The position numbers and the translations under genes are program-made. From Aporrectodea caliginosa (lineage: Eukaryota > Annelida > Clitellata > Crassiclitellata > Lumbricidae), in NCBI GenBank assembly GCA_020284085.1, contig JACEVL010000671.1, forward strand, positions 544,001-608,000: a DNA stretch of 64,000 nt, given 5' to 3'. This document shows, piece by piece, positions 21,801-32,400 of the stretch. How positions within the stretch are numbered: the stretch's first letter is position 1; every line of letters begins with the position of its first letter. The notes below the pieces were generated by a model. It was not told the DNA's origin, searched no databases, and saw nothing but the letters and a program-made list of their open reading frames with translations.

Positions 21801-23533
21801 TTAAGTTAAAAACACGTCAGCCTGCTTAGAGTGGCTAAACAAGTATTTTTCAGATCTTTTCAATTACACACTAGCATCGAAAACTAGCGCCCACAGTGCC
21901 ACTCCTATTGTTGCCTTTGACCAGCTCTGTCAAACGCAGATAATGGAGATATAGTCTGTCTTCAAGATATCTTAAGGGAGCGCTATATAATTGCTCTTTA
22001 TAAAACTGATGAATGCTGTGCTGTTTTGAACTCAGATTAATACTAACCGCATGCGATACGTTTATCTGTTAAGGGTTTTTTTTACAACCTGCATATTCAT
22101 ATTGGTGGACATTTGTGCAGCAAAATAGGATGCGTAGGATAAGTTTATGGACTTGTTACCGCCTACGAATGTCATGTGAAATCTGGGCATAATACAACCA
22201 GCTGAAGAGCAGTGTTTATATAGGTCATTGTAGCATTGCCGGATTTACATTTTTAGCAGTGTGTATTAAATGTCCGTACACAAAAGTGCGATTTACCAGT
22301 ATGTAGACCAGTATGTAGACTGAAACCTGAAAGATCTCATATGCTTATGGAACCAATAACAATTTTCCATATGGCCGTACACTGGATCTGCATAAAAAAT
22401 TATTTAAAGCCGTGTATTTACATTTTTATTTGTAGTTAAGGTTCTGTCTGTACTTTTGGGCTTTGCTACTGTGGTCATTGCTGTTCTGATGTTCAACACA
22501 TGGAGACTTCATCAGAAGATACGCAGCTGTACATGTCAAGTAAAGAAGGCTAACTTTGCTCAAAAGGTATTAGACGAGAAAATCTTTCATTCTCTTCATA
22601 AACTTCACACAGAGGCCATTCGTGTCTAAAATATTAGACAATAAAGTTTAAAATCTTCACATGGTTATTTGTCGTACTGTGGCTGTTAACAAACATAAGT
22701 GTATGTGAGCGCGTCTATACGGAATCACAAGCTGAAAGCATTTTAGCGATTAGATAGATTGTAATTTGTAAAGAGATTGGTTTTGTCACTTTTGTGGACA
22801 AATTATACATTCTGCTCAGTTATTCGCGTAAGCTGCGCTCCTAGCACAGAGATTTTAACTGAATTGAAGAAAGTAGGTTATTGCTATAACTGAAGACATA
22901 GGGAAGTGCAGTTAGCTAAAGTGCATGTTTTTAAGAAGAATTATAGGATACATATTGAGTCAGAGAGTAGAGATAGATACTTTAAAAGGCAATAGTCTTT
23001 CTCTTTTTCGAATTTTATTGTCCAGCGTGTTGCATTGTCAAACTGAGATGCGCTATTCGTGCACGCTATTTCACCCGAAATACAAGGTCATGCAAGGTCA
23101 TGAAGTTAGCTCTTGTGTTAAATTCGGAAAGCTCAATAGAGTTTCTGATAGAGCCTTGTATAAAGGGATAAATACCTTCCTTGCTATATTGCAGGCTATA
23201 TGCACAGTCAGTTTGTCTGATCCACCTATTTGAAAATAACCAGTCCATCCGTTAATATGCTAACCTACATCAAAATGGGATTAAATTAGATAAATGTCTA
23301 ACTCTATATAGCATCTTTTTGGAACTCATGGATAAACATAAGGCTATTTCAGAAACCCAAGCAATATAAGGCTTTTAACGTGTTTAACTTAGGCGCAGGA
23401 AAATGGATACCAGAGCTACAATGGTACTGCTACTCAACCTGCCCCATATACGGATATGGTCAGAACTTTGCCACCGATACCGAATGAGGTCGAGATCGTG
23501 TACGCTGCCATCGATGAAGACATTCACGCATAA
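15775..23533 (+). CDS. PAN-domain receptor gene 2 (join of 8 exons, 436 aa)
   Basis: Predicted type I membrane receptor. Exons: 15775-15856 signal peptide, 17265-17516 PAN 1, 18068-18343 Thr/Ala mucin-like stalk, 18813-18908 stalk, 19079-19339 PAN 2, 20130-20201 stalk, 22436-22566 transmembrane, 23393-23533 tail. Every junction up to the transmembrane exon is phase 1, the last is phase 0, and the joined frame is open (1311 nt). The PAN repeats share SWQ.VQ, CKTRC and GVDWH/GIDWH. The tail has AQPAPYTDM-like context (YxxM) and EIVYAAIDED, where IVYAAI fits the ITIM consensus. Such motifs recruit SH2-domain phosphatases or PI3K in known receptors; here that is inference. Intron 20202-22435 holds a duplicated copy of an earlier intron segment with a dead stalk exon. 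Confidence 0.8.
16850..17015 (+). mobile_element. Decayed LINE 3' fragment
   Basis: Reads VGPSAWNDLPLIKG and then stops; ends with gctgagagcgcttctgaat, as in the L2/CR1-like copies of this window. It lies in intron 1 of PAN gene 2. Confidence 0.6.
17265..17516 (+). CDS. PAN/apple-like domain exon 1, gene 2
   Basis: Acceptor ggtgattgtag, donor gtaaat, phase 1-1, 252 bp. It encodes YSWQRVQQ, then GDYQRGISNQAVCKTRCVQN, PDCIGVDWH and SSCFFLYDSNAS, ending FRHWKIIRN. Four cysteines fit the PAN core. It is strikingly similar at the nucleotide level to the gene 3 exon at 34914, including bases around the acceptor. Confidence 0.85.
18068..18343 (+). CDS. Mucin-like Thr/Ala-rich stalk exon, gene 2
   Basis: Acceptor cctttcag and donor gtacgta, phase 1-1, 276 bp. 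About 70 codons are almost only Thr and Ala (ACA, ACG, GCA) with a few Pro, Ser and Val, ending IRKRVISKELL. This suits a heavily O-glycosylated stalk. The underlying DNA is a GCA/ACA trinucleotide repeat, so length polymorphism is likely. The open frame on the opposite strand is a by-product of this composition. Confidence 0.72.
18434..18912 (+). repeat. Intronic duplication, copy 1 (contains functional stalk exon)
   Basis: The segment from gatgtagtagaccag through the 18813 exon is repeated, diverged, at about 21286-21950. Shared landmarks include ccaagttgtgtgcgcacacc and actcaaacatacaataacat. In this copy the hAT insertion of copy 2 is absent, so it shows the empty site. Confidence 0.85.
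18813..18908 (+). CDS. Stalk exon, gene 2
   Basis: Acceptor aattcttttcag, donor gtatgc, phase 1-1, 96 bp. It encodes ATLETSTASVRTATPIVISG and then a polar SPRSVNEDKNT end. It is homologous to the gene 3 exon at 35562, which begins ATPATSTVGSITAA. Confidence 0.72.
19079..19339 (+). CDS. PAN/apple-like domain exon 2, gene 2
   Basis: Acceptor ttgtttcatag, donor gtaggc, phase 1-1, 261 bp. It encodes YSWQPVQPDMRSRTGDFQTG, CKTRCVRNPNCTGIDWH and ACFLLYDCNAS. The extra cysteine in YDCNAS and the terminal ISCQG suggest an additional disulphide, as in PAN 2 of gene 3 (HADCSAT, STCQ). Confidence 0.85.
20130..20201 (+). CDS. Short stalk exon, gene 2
   Basis: Acceptor ccaacatag after a TA tract, donor gtatgt, phase 1-1, 72 bp. 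The end, MLCHSQDNLTT, aligns with MKCDSQYSAR of the gene 3 exon at 37823; this paralogy is the main support for so small an exon. Confidence 0.62.
20255..20330 (+). mobile_element. Solo LINE/SINE 3' tail
   Basis: gagagcgtctctgagtatat...aaaaggggtgctatatgaatg matches the LINE tail shared across the window. Confidence 0.55.
20735..21000 (-). mobile_element. Decayed LINE 3' fragment
   Basis: The minus strand reads RSFSVVGPTLWKWFHTLTT, the LINE C-terminal signature, and ends in cttgaagagggactatacac, the shared LINE tail. Confidence 0.65.
21595..21775. mobile_element. 181-bp hAT-like MITE with 8-bp target duplication
   Basis: Flanked by catacaat at 21587-21594 and again at 21776-21783. Ends are CAGGATGG and CCATCCCTG (imperfect inverted). 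The interior repeats aatttg/caattt and gtaatt. The paralogous site at about 18725 has a single catacaat and no insertion. Confidence 0.88.
21861..21950 (+). pseudogene. Dead stalk pseudo-exon of PAN gene 2
   Basis: Aligns to the 18813 stalk exon (shared gtgccactcctattgt-like stretch), but the acceptor cttttcag is changed to cttttcaa, the start is rearranged and in-frame stops occur. It is a non-functional copy made by the intronic duplication. Confidence 0.7.
22436..22566 (+). CDS. Transmembrane exon, gene 2
   Basis: Acceptor tttatttgtag, donor gtatta; phase 1 in, phase 0 out. It encodes VLSVLLGFATVVIAVLMF followed by NTWRLHQKIRSC, aligned with LLNTCRLNRKI of gene 3. Confidence 0.82.
23393..23533 (+). 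CDS. Cytoplasmic tail exon, gene 2
   Basis: Acceptor tttaacttag (an alternative AG six bases later keeps the frame). It encodes 46 residues: PYTDMVRTLPPIPNEVEIVY and then AAIDEDIHA and TAA. It has two tyrosine motifs, YTDM and IVYAAI, plus a Pro-rich LPPIP. Layout is the same as in gene 3. Confidence 0.8.
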   Translation, partial: AQENGYQSYNGTATQPAPYTDMVRTLPPIPNEVEIVYAAIDEDIHA

Positions 23534-25152
23534 ACAGCCGATAGACCACGAAACCAGAATATCGTTGAATTATATCACAGAAAATGTATAAACCATGTAT
23601 TTTCTGACCTTCGGCATAAGAAGGCATACACAAAGTACTCACACAGACACACCCACACACACCCACACACTTACACATACCCACTAACACACACGCACAC
23701 ACACACACATATAAAATTACATACACATACATAATTATAGACTATATACATATATAATTATATATATTGCTGCTAAACGCTATCGTGAAGATGATATCGA
23801 CACCGATTACATATTTTCTCAACACTAAAGATATTAAGAATAGAATTTGTAAATTGATTTAAAATTGCTGAATTTTTGTATTTATGTATCGTTATGAATG
23901 GAAATTATTTCCTCAAGTTTTGTATGGTCATGTATAGCGCTGTTCTCAATTTCATACTTATTCTACTAGATCGCGAGGTAACTTTTGTAGGGTATACGCT
24001 CGAAAAAACACTCAACGAAACCCACCTTATCAGCTGCTCTGCCTACTCTCTGGTCTTTCTGGCAACCAGACATTGATCTCTGGATCTCTGATACGACGCA
24101 GCGCTCGTGAACAAGCTGGTTTCTTGCGACAAGCTTTAGTTAGCGCTTTAGAAATGTACAGCCTACGATTACGATTAGAAATTTCAATTTTAAATGCATT
24201 GAATCTTCTTTATTTAAATGCATTGCTGTTACGCATTCGACGTTTGCCTACCTTGCAGTTATTTATAGCAAGACCGCGCAATTTCTTAAATGATAACGAA
24301 CGACTTTATTTTGTATCTTGGTGCATAATTAGTTAAGTTTCACATTCTGTTTAGTTGGTCATGTATATGGAACGATTTTTCCATAGTTAAGATTTTTACT
24401 ACATGTGTAACTGGCAACATAAACTGCTCTTCGTCGCCATTGGTATTGGTATTGGTATTTACTCTAACATCATTTAGAATAGCGCAGGGAGTGACTCTGA
24501 GTAGTAATCTTGAAGGGGCGCTATATACATTTTTGGAATGAATGAATTGGTACTGCTTGTAAATTGGTGGCCCTATGTTAGCGGGACTCGGATCCCTTTG
24601 AGCCTTTCGTTTGTTTCCCAACACACTCCTAGTATTTTATGCGGAAATGCATTCTCTTATGTTGACATTTTTGAATCAGGAAACGAAGAATGATATCTAT
24701 ATATATATATATATACTTACATGGATATAGATTTCGTTGTCGAATACATTGTTATTTGCTTATAAACTCGATCCTCGTCGCATTGGTACTGCTTGTAAAT
24801 TGGTGGCCCTATTTAAACGAGACTCGGATCCCTTTTTGACCTATCTATATATACAATTATACATACACGAAAATAGATTTCGTTGTTCAATACTAAATCT
24901 GTTATTTGATTATATTTTCTCCTATTTGAAGTGGCATCTGTTTAGATCAGTTAGATTTGCATAACTGTGTGCTGCGCTTTGAGAAATCGCTGAATGGCAC
25001 TTTCTTGTTTAAAAACGTACATAGGCCTACATACATGCATACATACATACATGCATGCATACAAGCATGCATGTATGCATGTATATATGTATGCATACAT
25101 ACATGCATACTTGCATACATGCACTTATACTTATAATAGATACATTCATAGT
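23534..25152. other. Intergenic DNA between PAN genes 2 and 3, left part
   Basis: Holds (CA)n and TATA microsatellites at 23640-23770, a LINE/SINE tail at about 24490-24545 (gagtgactctgagtag...gaaggggcgctatata), a 60-bp duplicate block at about 24550 and 24785 (ggtactgcttgtaaattggt), and CATA repeats at 25030-25130. No exon was recognised. Confidence 0.5.
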
Positions 25153-25160
25153 GTATGAAT

Positions 25161-25734
25161 GGTGCTATGACAATTCGGCGACAGACAATTTGGCGACAGA
25201 CAATTGGGCGCGATCAATTCGGCGAAAGACAATTCGGCGCATGGACAGTTCGGCGCAAGACAATTCGGCGCCTTTTTAACCGATGACTCTACTCCCATTT
25301 CTAGTTACAGTTTTATCGCCAACAATTCAGGCAATGTTGTAAATGCGAAAGCGCTTTAATAAGTAGTTATCAAACGCATAGATTTGTATTCTATATATCT
25401 GGTCAATGATTGTGTATTAAAAGTTAGAAATATTTACTTCTATAAATTATTAATAACTCAAATATTTTCTACAAATACAAATATAAATGTACTATGCAAG
25501 AAAACTAGTAGTCATTTAAAAGTCTTGGAATGTAACAGTAGGCCTATAATAAATATTTACATTTACAGTTGGGCCAATCCAATCGCGGAAACCTTCTTAT
25601 TTTCCTGAATCTAAATAGCTGCGCCAAATTGTCTTGCGCCAAATTGTCCATGCGCCGAATTGTCTTACGCCGAATTAACCGCGCCGAACTGTCTGTCGCC
25701 GAATAATTGTCTGTCGCTGAATTGTCTGGACACC
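25161..25734. mobile_element. Fold-back DNA transposon with 8-bp target duplication
   Basis: Flanked by gtatgaat at 25153-25160 and 25735-25742. Each arm (about 110-120 bp) consists of 15-16 bp units around acaattcggcg, inverted in the right arm as cgccgaattgtc. The outer ends are GGTGCTATGACAATT and AATTGTCTGGACACC. The interior is AT-rich and non-coding. The superfamily (MULE, Merlin or hAT) is not resolved. Confidence 0.85.
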
Positions 25735-25742
25735 GTATGAAT

Positions 25743-26485
25743 ACATAATTATGTTTGTTAATGCATACATACATATTATATGTTTTAATACATACATAGC
25801 TCAGAATATGTACACGCATATACTTTGCATACATATCTTACATGGGGCATCCCATCGCAACGTAGCATGATGTGATATACCATTACACAGCCTAACATAA
25901 CATGGTGTCACATTACATAATGTAGATCTATAATAATATCATAGCACAGTTAAATACAAAGGAACACAGCATAGCATATTAGACTAACTTGTCTTCTGTC
26001 TATTCGCCACAATGCAACACTGAAACAGAGCATCTGAGTCGCATGCATATATGCGTATCTGGTGGACCCTCCTTTGATTGACTGTTCACCATTGACTGTT
26101 CACTATCAATATATATGTAGCTGTTTTGAAACGATTGGCCTATCGATTTAACAACGTAATAAGCTGTCCAGGTCAATCTGCTTCAACTTACAGCCTGTCG
26201 AATTTGATTTGACCCAGCGCTGCGTCAGGGTTGGCTGGGGTTATGTTGGTAGGGTTTATCACACGTAGAAACAACTGAAAACAGCCAATGCGAATTGTGT
26301 GGATCTTTTACTTGGACTTACATTGCTACGTATACACTACAGGCTACATTTGTTTCGAAGTATATTCGTGCTGCACGTGTCATTTGTAATGTCCCTTTAC
26401 TATCTATTACAAGGTTGTAACAATCAATGCCTTACTTCTTCTCAGAACTCAATCACAAATTCATATTCAGATTGTGATTCGAAAT
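25743..26485. other. Intergenic DNA, no gene recognised
   Basis: Contains CATA-like repeats (25740-25830) and otherwise unremarkable AT-rich DNA. Confidence 0.4.
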
Positions 26486-26640
26486 GGCACTGACTAAGAA
26501 CGCTATATAAGTCCTCTGAATGAATGAATGAATGAATGAATGAATGAATGAATGAATGAATGAATGAATGAATGAATGAATGAATGAATGAATGAATGAA
26601 TGAATGAATGAATGAATGAATGAATGAATGAATGAATGGA
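26486..26640 (+). repeat. LINE/SINE tail followed by (TGAA)n microsatellite
   Basis: A short gcactgactaagaacgctat tail is followed by about 120 bp of perfect TGAA tetranucleotides, an unusually expanded element tail. The 'HSFI' open frame read on the other strand is microsatellite only. Confidence 0.85.
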
Positions 26641-26682
26641 TATACACCTGGTAGCCTTTCTTACAAGTTAAACGATAATGAC

Positions 26683-27338
26683 GCTATCCCGCCAAAACGG
26701 CCCAGGACAAATGGGCTTCGACAAAACGTCCAGAACAAATGGACCACGACAAAACGGCCCCGACTAAATGGTTCCCGTCAAAATGTCCTCGACACAACAG
26801 CCCCTTCATATCCGCCCCCGTCATATCGGCACCCGTAAAATCGACCCCAGTCATATCGGCCCCAGTCATATCGACCCCTCACAAAATATTCCATGTTCCA
26901 AGTACTTCTAATCCTACATTGCAAAATATTATGTTGAAATGAGGCGACTGACTAATGTGACTATAGGCGCAGTCTTACAATAATAAAAAGGTGAGATATT
27001 TATTTTTGGGTGTAATACGGTGTCATTCAATGGCTGTCAAAAATAGTAATTCATGAATTTTAGGAAGCACTAACCAGTTAGCATTAGACGCCGTTTCTCC
27101 GCAATCCACTGTCTAGCTGAACCGTTGCATGGAGGCCTCATTTCAACATAGTTTGACAGTGTAGGCTTAAAATATGGCATATTTTGGTAAGGGCCGAAAT
27201 AACTGGGGCCAATTTGACTGGGGCCGATATGATGGGACCGATATGACGGGGCTGTCTTGTCGAGGCCATTTTGACGGGGCTATTTCGTCGGGGCCGTTTT
27301 GTCGGGGCCCATTTGTCGAGGCCGTTTTTGCGGGTCAT
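26683..27338. mobile_element. Fold-back DNA transposon with 10-bp target duplication
   Basis: Flanked by cgataatgac at 26673-26682 and 27339-27348. The left arm (to about 26880) is a run of 15-16 bp units such as cgacaaaacggcccc and agtcatatcggcccc. The right arm carries the inverted units, such as ggggccgttttgtcg. Long repeat-built arms and a 9-10 bp duplication recall Mutator-like elements. No transposase was seen. Confidence 0.85.
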
Positions 27339-27621
27339 CGATAATGACTGTAAAAAGGGTCTAATTTGAGGATACAATGCGCAAGATCGAAATACAGTAG
27401 GATTTCCATTACGCCGCCACAAAGACATTTTGAGATCGACCAACGAATTTTTACACTCTTTCACAGTCGATGTCACACAGTTTTCTTAACTGAAAGAAAT
27501 TGTCAACCGACCTGCCATCTAGCAAATCAACTTACGAAGCTTTGCAATCCTGTTGCCACTTTATTCGCGATGTTGGTGAATTTGTATGGTGATGCAAGTT
27601 CTACTCCTCATTACTCTCCTT

Positions 27622-28065
27622 TAGGGCTGCCAATCGTCCCGGATTCGCCAAAACAGTCATGAAATCGGCCTTGTGCGTCCCGTGTCCCGGATTGATCCTA
27701 AATTGTCCCGGATGTGGTGTAAATATATCCACTTCACAAAATCTTGTTCTTTTTTGCACACTAAACTCGAACAGAGTTTTTCAGAGTGGTCATGGAGGGT
27801 ACATCGGTTAGTAATCTATCCGCGATAGAATGGCAAAGCAATAAAACAAATTTGATATAGATCACTTGCCTTTTGGTGATTTGACTGCAATTTTTATGAC
27901 TTTTTCAGCAGACTGTAGTCTAGATCTTACATTGGGCTGGTGCAACATTCGTTACTTAGGACTACAGTGATGTGGACAGGGTAAATAATTAGGCTCATTG
28001 GTTATGGCATATCGAGTGACTATGTGGGCGTCCCAAATTTTTAAAATCAAAAGTTGGCAGCCCTA
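27622..28065. mobile_element. 444-bp hAT-like non-autonomous element
   Basis: Ends TAGGGCTGCCAA and TTGGCAGCCCTA are inverted copies. The flanks are ctctcctt (27614-27621) and ctctcctg (28066-28073), a 7/8 match to an 8-bp duplication. tcccgga repeats occur near the left end. There is no coding capacity. Confidence 0.8.
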
Positions 28066-28073
28066 CTCTCCTG

Positions 28074-29373
28074 TCTGAAATTCTACCCGAATGCAACTAA
28101 AAGTAGGCCTAAATGTCGTCAGATCCTCCACCTAGCGAATCGACTTGTGAAGATTTTCCACTTAGACTTGACCTTCTGTCCAAATTACTGACATAAACCT
28201 AGACCAGATTTTGGTAAGGCTTTGGAGAATCAATCATTCCAAATAGAAAATCAAATACATTTAATTGAAAGTAGTCGGCTGAACTACTATGATAGTTTCT
28301 CTCCTATCTGGTGTGATATGCGCATCTTTAAAATTCCTTAAGACGTAATCTCTGAAAGCAGAGGGAAGTAAATTATGCGAACCTCTATACAATTATTCAC
28401 CAATCCATAGTTTGTCAGTATGTTCAATTGTTAAACTTACGGGGAGGACACACATTTTTTAAAACTTCCTGCAATGATACAGTGTTTCTGAAGCAGAATT
28501 ACTCTCATCTTTTAAGCTAAGCCATTATTTAAGCCGGGATGAATAAGAAGGAACCTATGTAACGTTATAGAAGGACAAAAAGGTATATATGAGTGATTTT
28601 ATCCTGCATACTTAGCTGTGATAAAGCGGTAGAGTGGCATGATTAAAATTTATGCTGGCCTGATGCTGCTGATGGTACAAATATTCGTTTTGTACAATAA
28701 TATTTCGAAAACTTTCGAGAAAATTGTGAAACAGAAACTGGTCTCTAGTTAGTCATGTCTTCTTTATTTCTATTCTTAATATAGCCATCAATTTGTCAAT
28801 ATTTATTCTTAATGGTACGACTGTTGTTCAAACAATGAACAATTAACAACGGATTTGCAACAGCTTATAACAGAGCAGGCTTTAGAAAGCGTCAATATGA
28901 TCAAACCTGCATTATGCATAATACGAAACGAGTGTCCCAGATCTACGATTCATTCGGAGATATTAGACAGATTTAGAAACAATTTGAGGCTGATGGTCTT
29001 AGAAATCTGTCAAAGGATGTTCTACTATGTGGGATGATAGGAAGTAACGACTAACCAATGCCTGTAAAGAAGTCAATAGGTTTTTCCATTCCGTATATTC
29101 CTAATCATAATTCCAGTTCATGTGGTCTGTTTTAAATCTGTGGGGATTTTGCCCTGCCAGAGTCAGCCACAGTGCCAGCACGACCAGCATAAAATATTCT
29201 AATTACTCGTAATTATATTCAACCAGGACATGATGATCCAACATCGTGACAGCCTTAGCGTTAGCTTTTAAAAACAGATTCGCCTTAATAGGATGCCTTG
29301 AGTTTGCATGCTACAATAATCTTCATCGAATGTTTGAACTTTTGTTGATAGAGCAAGATCAATAGCAGCCAGT
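28074..29373. other. Intergenic DNA before PAN gene 3
   Basis: No repeat or exon recognised; a 60-codon open stretch near 28855 has no known features. The promoter of gene 3 should be at the right end. Confidence 0.4.
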
Positions 29374-29455
29374 ATGCAGTCGAAGTTTCGATTTGTGAGA
29401 TTTTGTATGTCAGCCTTGATTTCTCTTACGTTCTACTCTTCTACTGCGTCAGATG
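29374..29455 (+). CDS. Signal-peptide exon, gene 3
   Basis: ATG then MQSKFRFVRFCMSALISLTF and SSTASDG; donor g|gtaagac gives phase 1. Its 82-bp length is identical to the signal exon of gene 2, with the same basic n-region and hydrophobic core. Confidence 0.75.
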
Positions 29456-32400
29456 GTAAGACATTCGGAATACTTACTTTTACTTCATTTCTTGCCGTAT
29501 GCATAGTCATGTATGCATAGGCAACAAAATGGTCTCGCGAGATGCGTGAGGTCGAATAGTGATTTTTTTTATCGGAGGTATAGACCAGTGTTATTTCTAT
29601 TAACGGTAACTGTAACTGAAATAGCAAAATAACTGCAAAATGTCTTGCAGTTAACTGTAACTGTAGCTGAAACTGAAAAATACTGAATAACTGAAACTGT
29701 AATAGTAACTGAAAAACGAAAACTGTATAACTGAAAAATAACAAATAGTTAACTGAAAAATAAAACAGAAGTGTTTTTTTCTTACTTACTATTTGAATGG
29801 TAATCCTGCTCTAGTCTACGGTCAGTTTTCTTTGCTAGTTTCACTTCTGGTTCCTTTTCAGTTTTCTATGCTAGTTTCACTTCTGGTTCCTTTTCAGTTT
29901 TCTATGTTCGTTTCACTTCCGGTTCCTTTTCCTTTCGTTGTGTTGTCGTTGGCGCTAAACCGTACATTCATAAAACAATCCACGACTACGAGAATAGTGT
30001 TTAAGGCTTTAAGCCAAGTAGTGGTCGAAAAGTAGAAAGTGGCGTGTGGGAACATTTTGTTTACGAAGCCGCAGACGACAAAAGTCGATGTTGTTGTGTT
30101 CACACCGTTGCTGGCAAGGACGTAGAAAACCACGAGTGTGGCACGCTAATTGTCGGAACAGAGCAAATGTTAATCTGGAACGTCGTGTTTTCCTTAAAGT
30201 AAACCGACAATACGTTAAATCGCATTGATTTGCTGCGTAAATATTTCTGGTAACTGTTCAGAATACTTGTGGTCAGTGTGTCATTAGTCATGATTTGTGA
30301 AAAAAATTACTGATGCTATAACTGAAAAATAAAGAGAAATAACTGAAACTGCAACTGAAAAATTAAAAAAAATAACTGAAACTGAAAAATCTGATTTCAG
30401 TTAACTGTGACTATAACTTTAGCTGAAAAATCATAAATTAGATAACTATAACTGGAACTGTAACTGAAAAACCATAACTGAAATAACACTGGTATAGACT
30501 TCCTGATAAATCGAAAATGAAATGAAACTGCAGTTCATCCGCGCTCGATTCTTGGCTTGAATACAGTGGCAGAATACGCTCTGCGAGTCTGCGAGTCAGC
30601 TTAATAAGTTCAAATGCAAGCGACGTGTTATGAGCTTTATTAGATAGGCTAATAAATGTTTCTGTACTTCTGTAAAGAAAGCGACGTAGGTCTCTCGGTT
30701 TCAGAACGTTGAGAAGGTCGCTAATTAGTTCTTCACCATGCACTAAAAGTAGTCAAGAGAACTTTCTTCCAGTTGAAGTTATTATCGTCACGATACCCAC
30801 TGCAAAATGAAATGTCTGAATTAATTTCTTAAATTAACAATCAAACAACAAAATAATTATGTTCTAGGATTCCCAAAAATCTCCTTAGTTTCTTGCCGAT
30901 TTGATTAGTATGGCTCAGAAACACAAACTACACATAGTTTGAACTTCTATGGGAGCAGACACTGCGTAGACCCCTAACTATCAGTATATTACACTCAAAT
31001 TACATTAGTTACACTGGTTGTCCATCGTGCTAAGAATCCAGTTTAAAAGCTGTCTTGTAGCTAACAAATGTTACATTCAAATCAGATTATTTGTTGCCTT
31101 GAAAGCGTTTACGAAACCCATCGAATTATGTCATCGGGCGTTGCCTAACCTTCGGATGAAGTGAGTAACAAGTCGCGTGCAGAAGATTTAGTTCAACACT
31201 TGATTTTATATTATTACCATAGGGGCCTCGAAAAATATCTGCATCATCAAATATAATAATTAATCTTTGAGAGAGTGAATAAATGAGTAATGATTATGTG
31301 ATAAAATATCTCAGTGTATCGCTTTACGTATCACCATAGAGGTTCATCAGAAATCCGGCAAATATGGAAAATCCATTTTGCATCTGCACAACATGCGAAG
31401 TGTCAAATACTGACAACCCTTTAGGCACACACCCAGCATGCCCGCACACGTGATGCTTCTGTGTATTTACGCCTACAGCTGTTAACTAATCATCATATGG
31501 TCGAAATGAATCCTATCTGTAAAGACCTAGGCATTTGCAGCGCCACCGACATAATTAGCTGGACAGGGCTAATGACATTATGCTGATACAAGTTTAGCCT
31601 TAAATCACGAGCCTTGTTCACTGTCTAACATCACTGACTCTTTCCAATACAACTGCAATTATGTCTGATGGTCAGTGTTGTTCAGTAATTGAAATACATG
31701 TAATTGAATTACGTAATTGAATTACAAGTTCTGTAATTGTAATTGAATTACATTTTAAGTCCAGTAATTGTAATTGTATTTCAATTACAATTTTGCATGT
31801 AATTTGTAATTGAATGAAGTGTCAATTACAAATTACTTTCATAAAGTCAGCATAAGATGCCAGCCTGCCGGGTTGACCCGGGCCACCCGTTTAATTGAAT
31901 AAACTGCTCTGCATTATGTTTGCATGGCAACATAATTGTCAACATTATTCTTTCCTTACACCCCCCTTACAATCTTACAGCACACTTGGGCAAGGGCAAG
32001 GGCTGGCCTTCATTATCCATGCAGTCATGCACTCATTCTTAGCTAGCTTACTGCGGCTGCCTTTTTTGTAACAGAAAACAGCTTCCATCTTCAGCTCCAG
32101 TTAAGCGTCTCTTTAGCACTGCTGGACGAATTGACTCACTCACCCAGGCGCAATCAACTGAGTTCTCTAACAGACTATCATTTTGAAAAACTTCTACTAA
32201 AAATCAATAAACTCTAACTTGCTTTAAAGGATTATAATTGCAAATCGTATTTTGGATACCTGACAAACTTATAATACGATTGAATGTATATATTATTACA
32301 ATTTACAGGTCATTGGTCCATTGGATGTTTTAGTTTAAGATAGAGTAGGCTAAATTAAAAATTATCGAAAAAATTCTAAATCATTTGCCAATTTTAAAGG

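Larger units (their letters stand above)
21286..21950 (+). repeat. Intronic duplication, copy 2 (with hAT insertion and dead exon)
   Basis: Diverged second copy of 18434-18912 in the gene 2 intron before the transmembrane exon. It is longer because of a 181-bp hAT-like insertion. Confidence 0.85.

Noticed and set aside
25161..27338. Short regularly spaced repeats resembling a CRISPR array
   Set aside because: The repeats are degenerate, inverted at the other end and bounded by target-site duplications; these are fold-back transposons in animal DNA.
28855..29037. 60-codon open frame before PAN gene 3
   Set aside because: No ATG in a supporting context, no domain, no suitable splice sites and no paralogous counterpart before gene 2.
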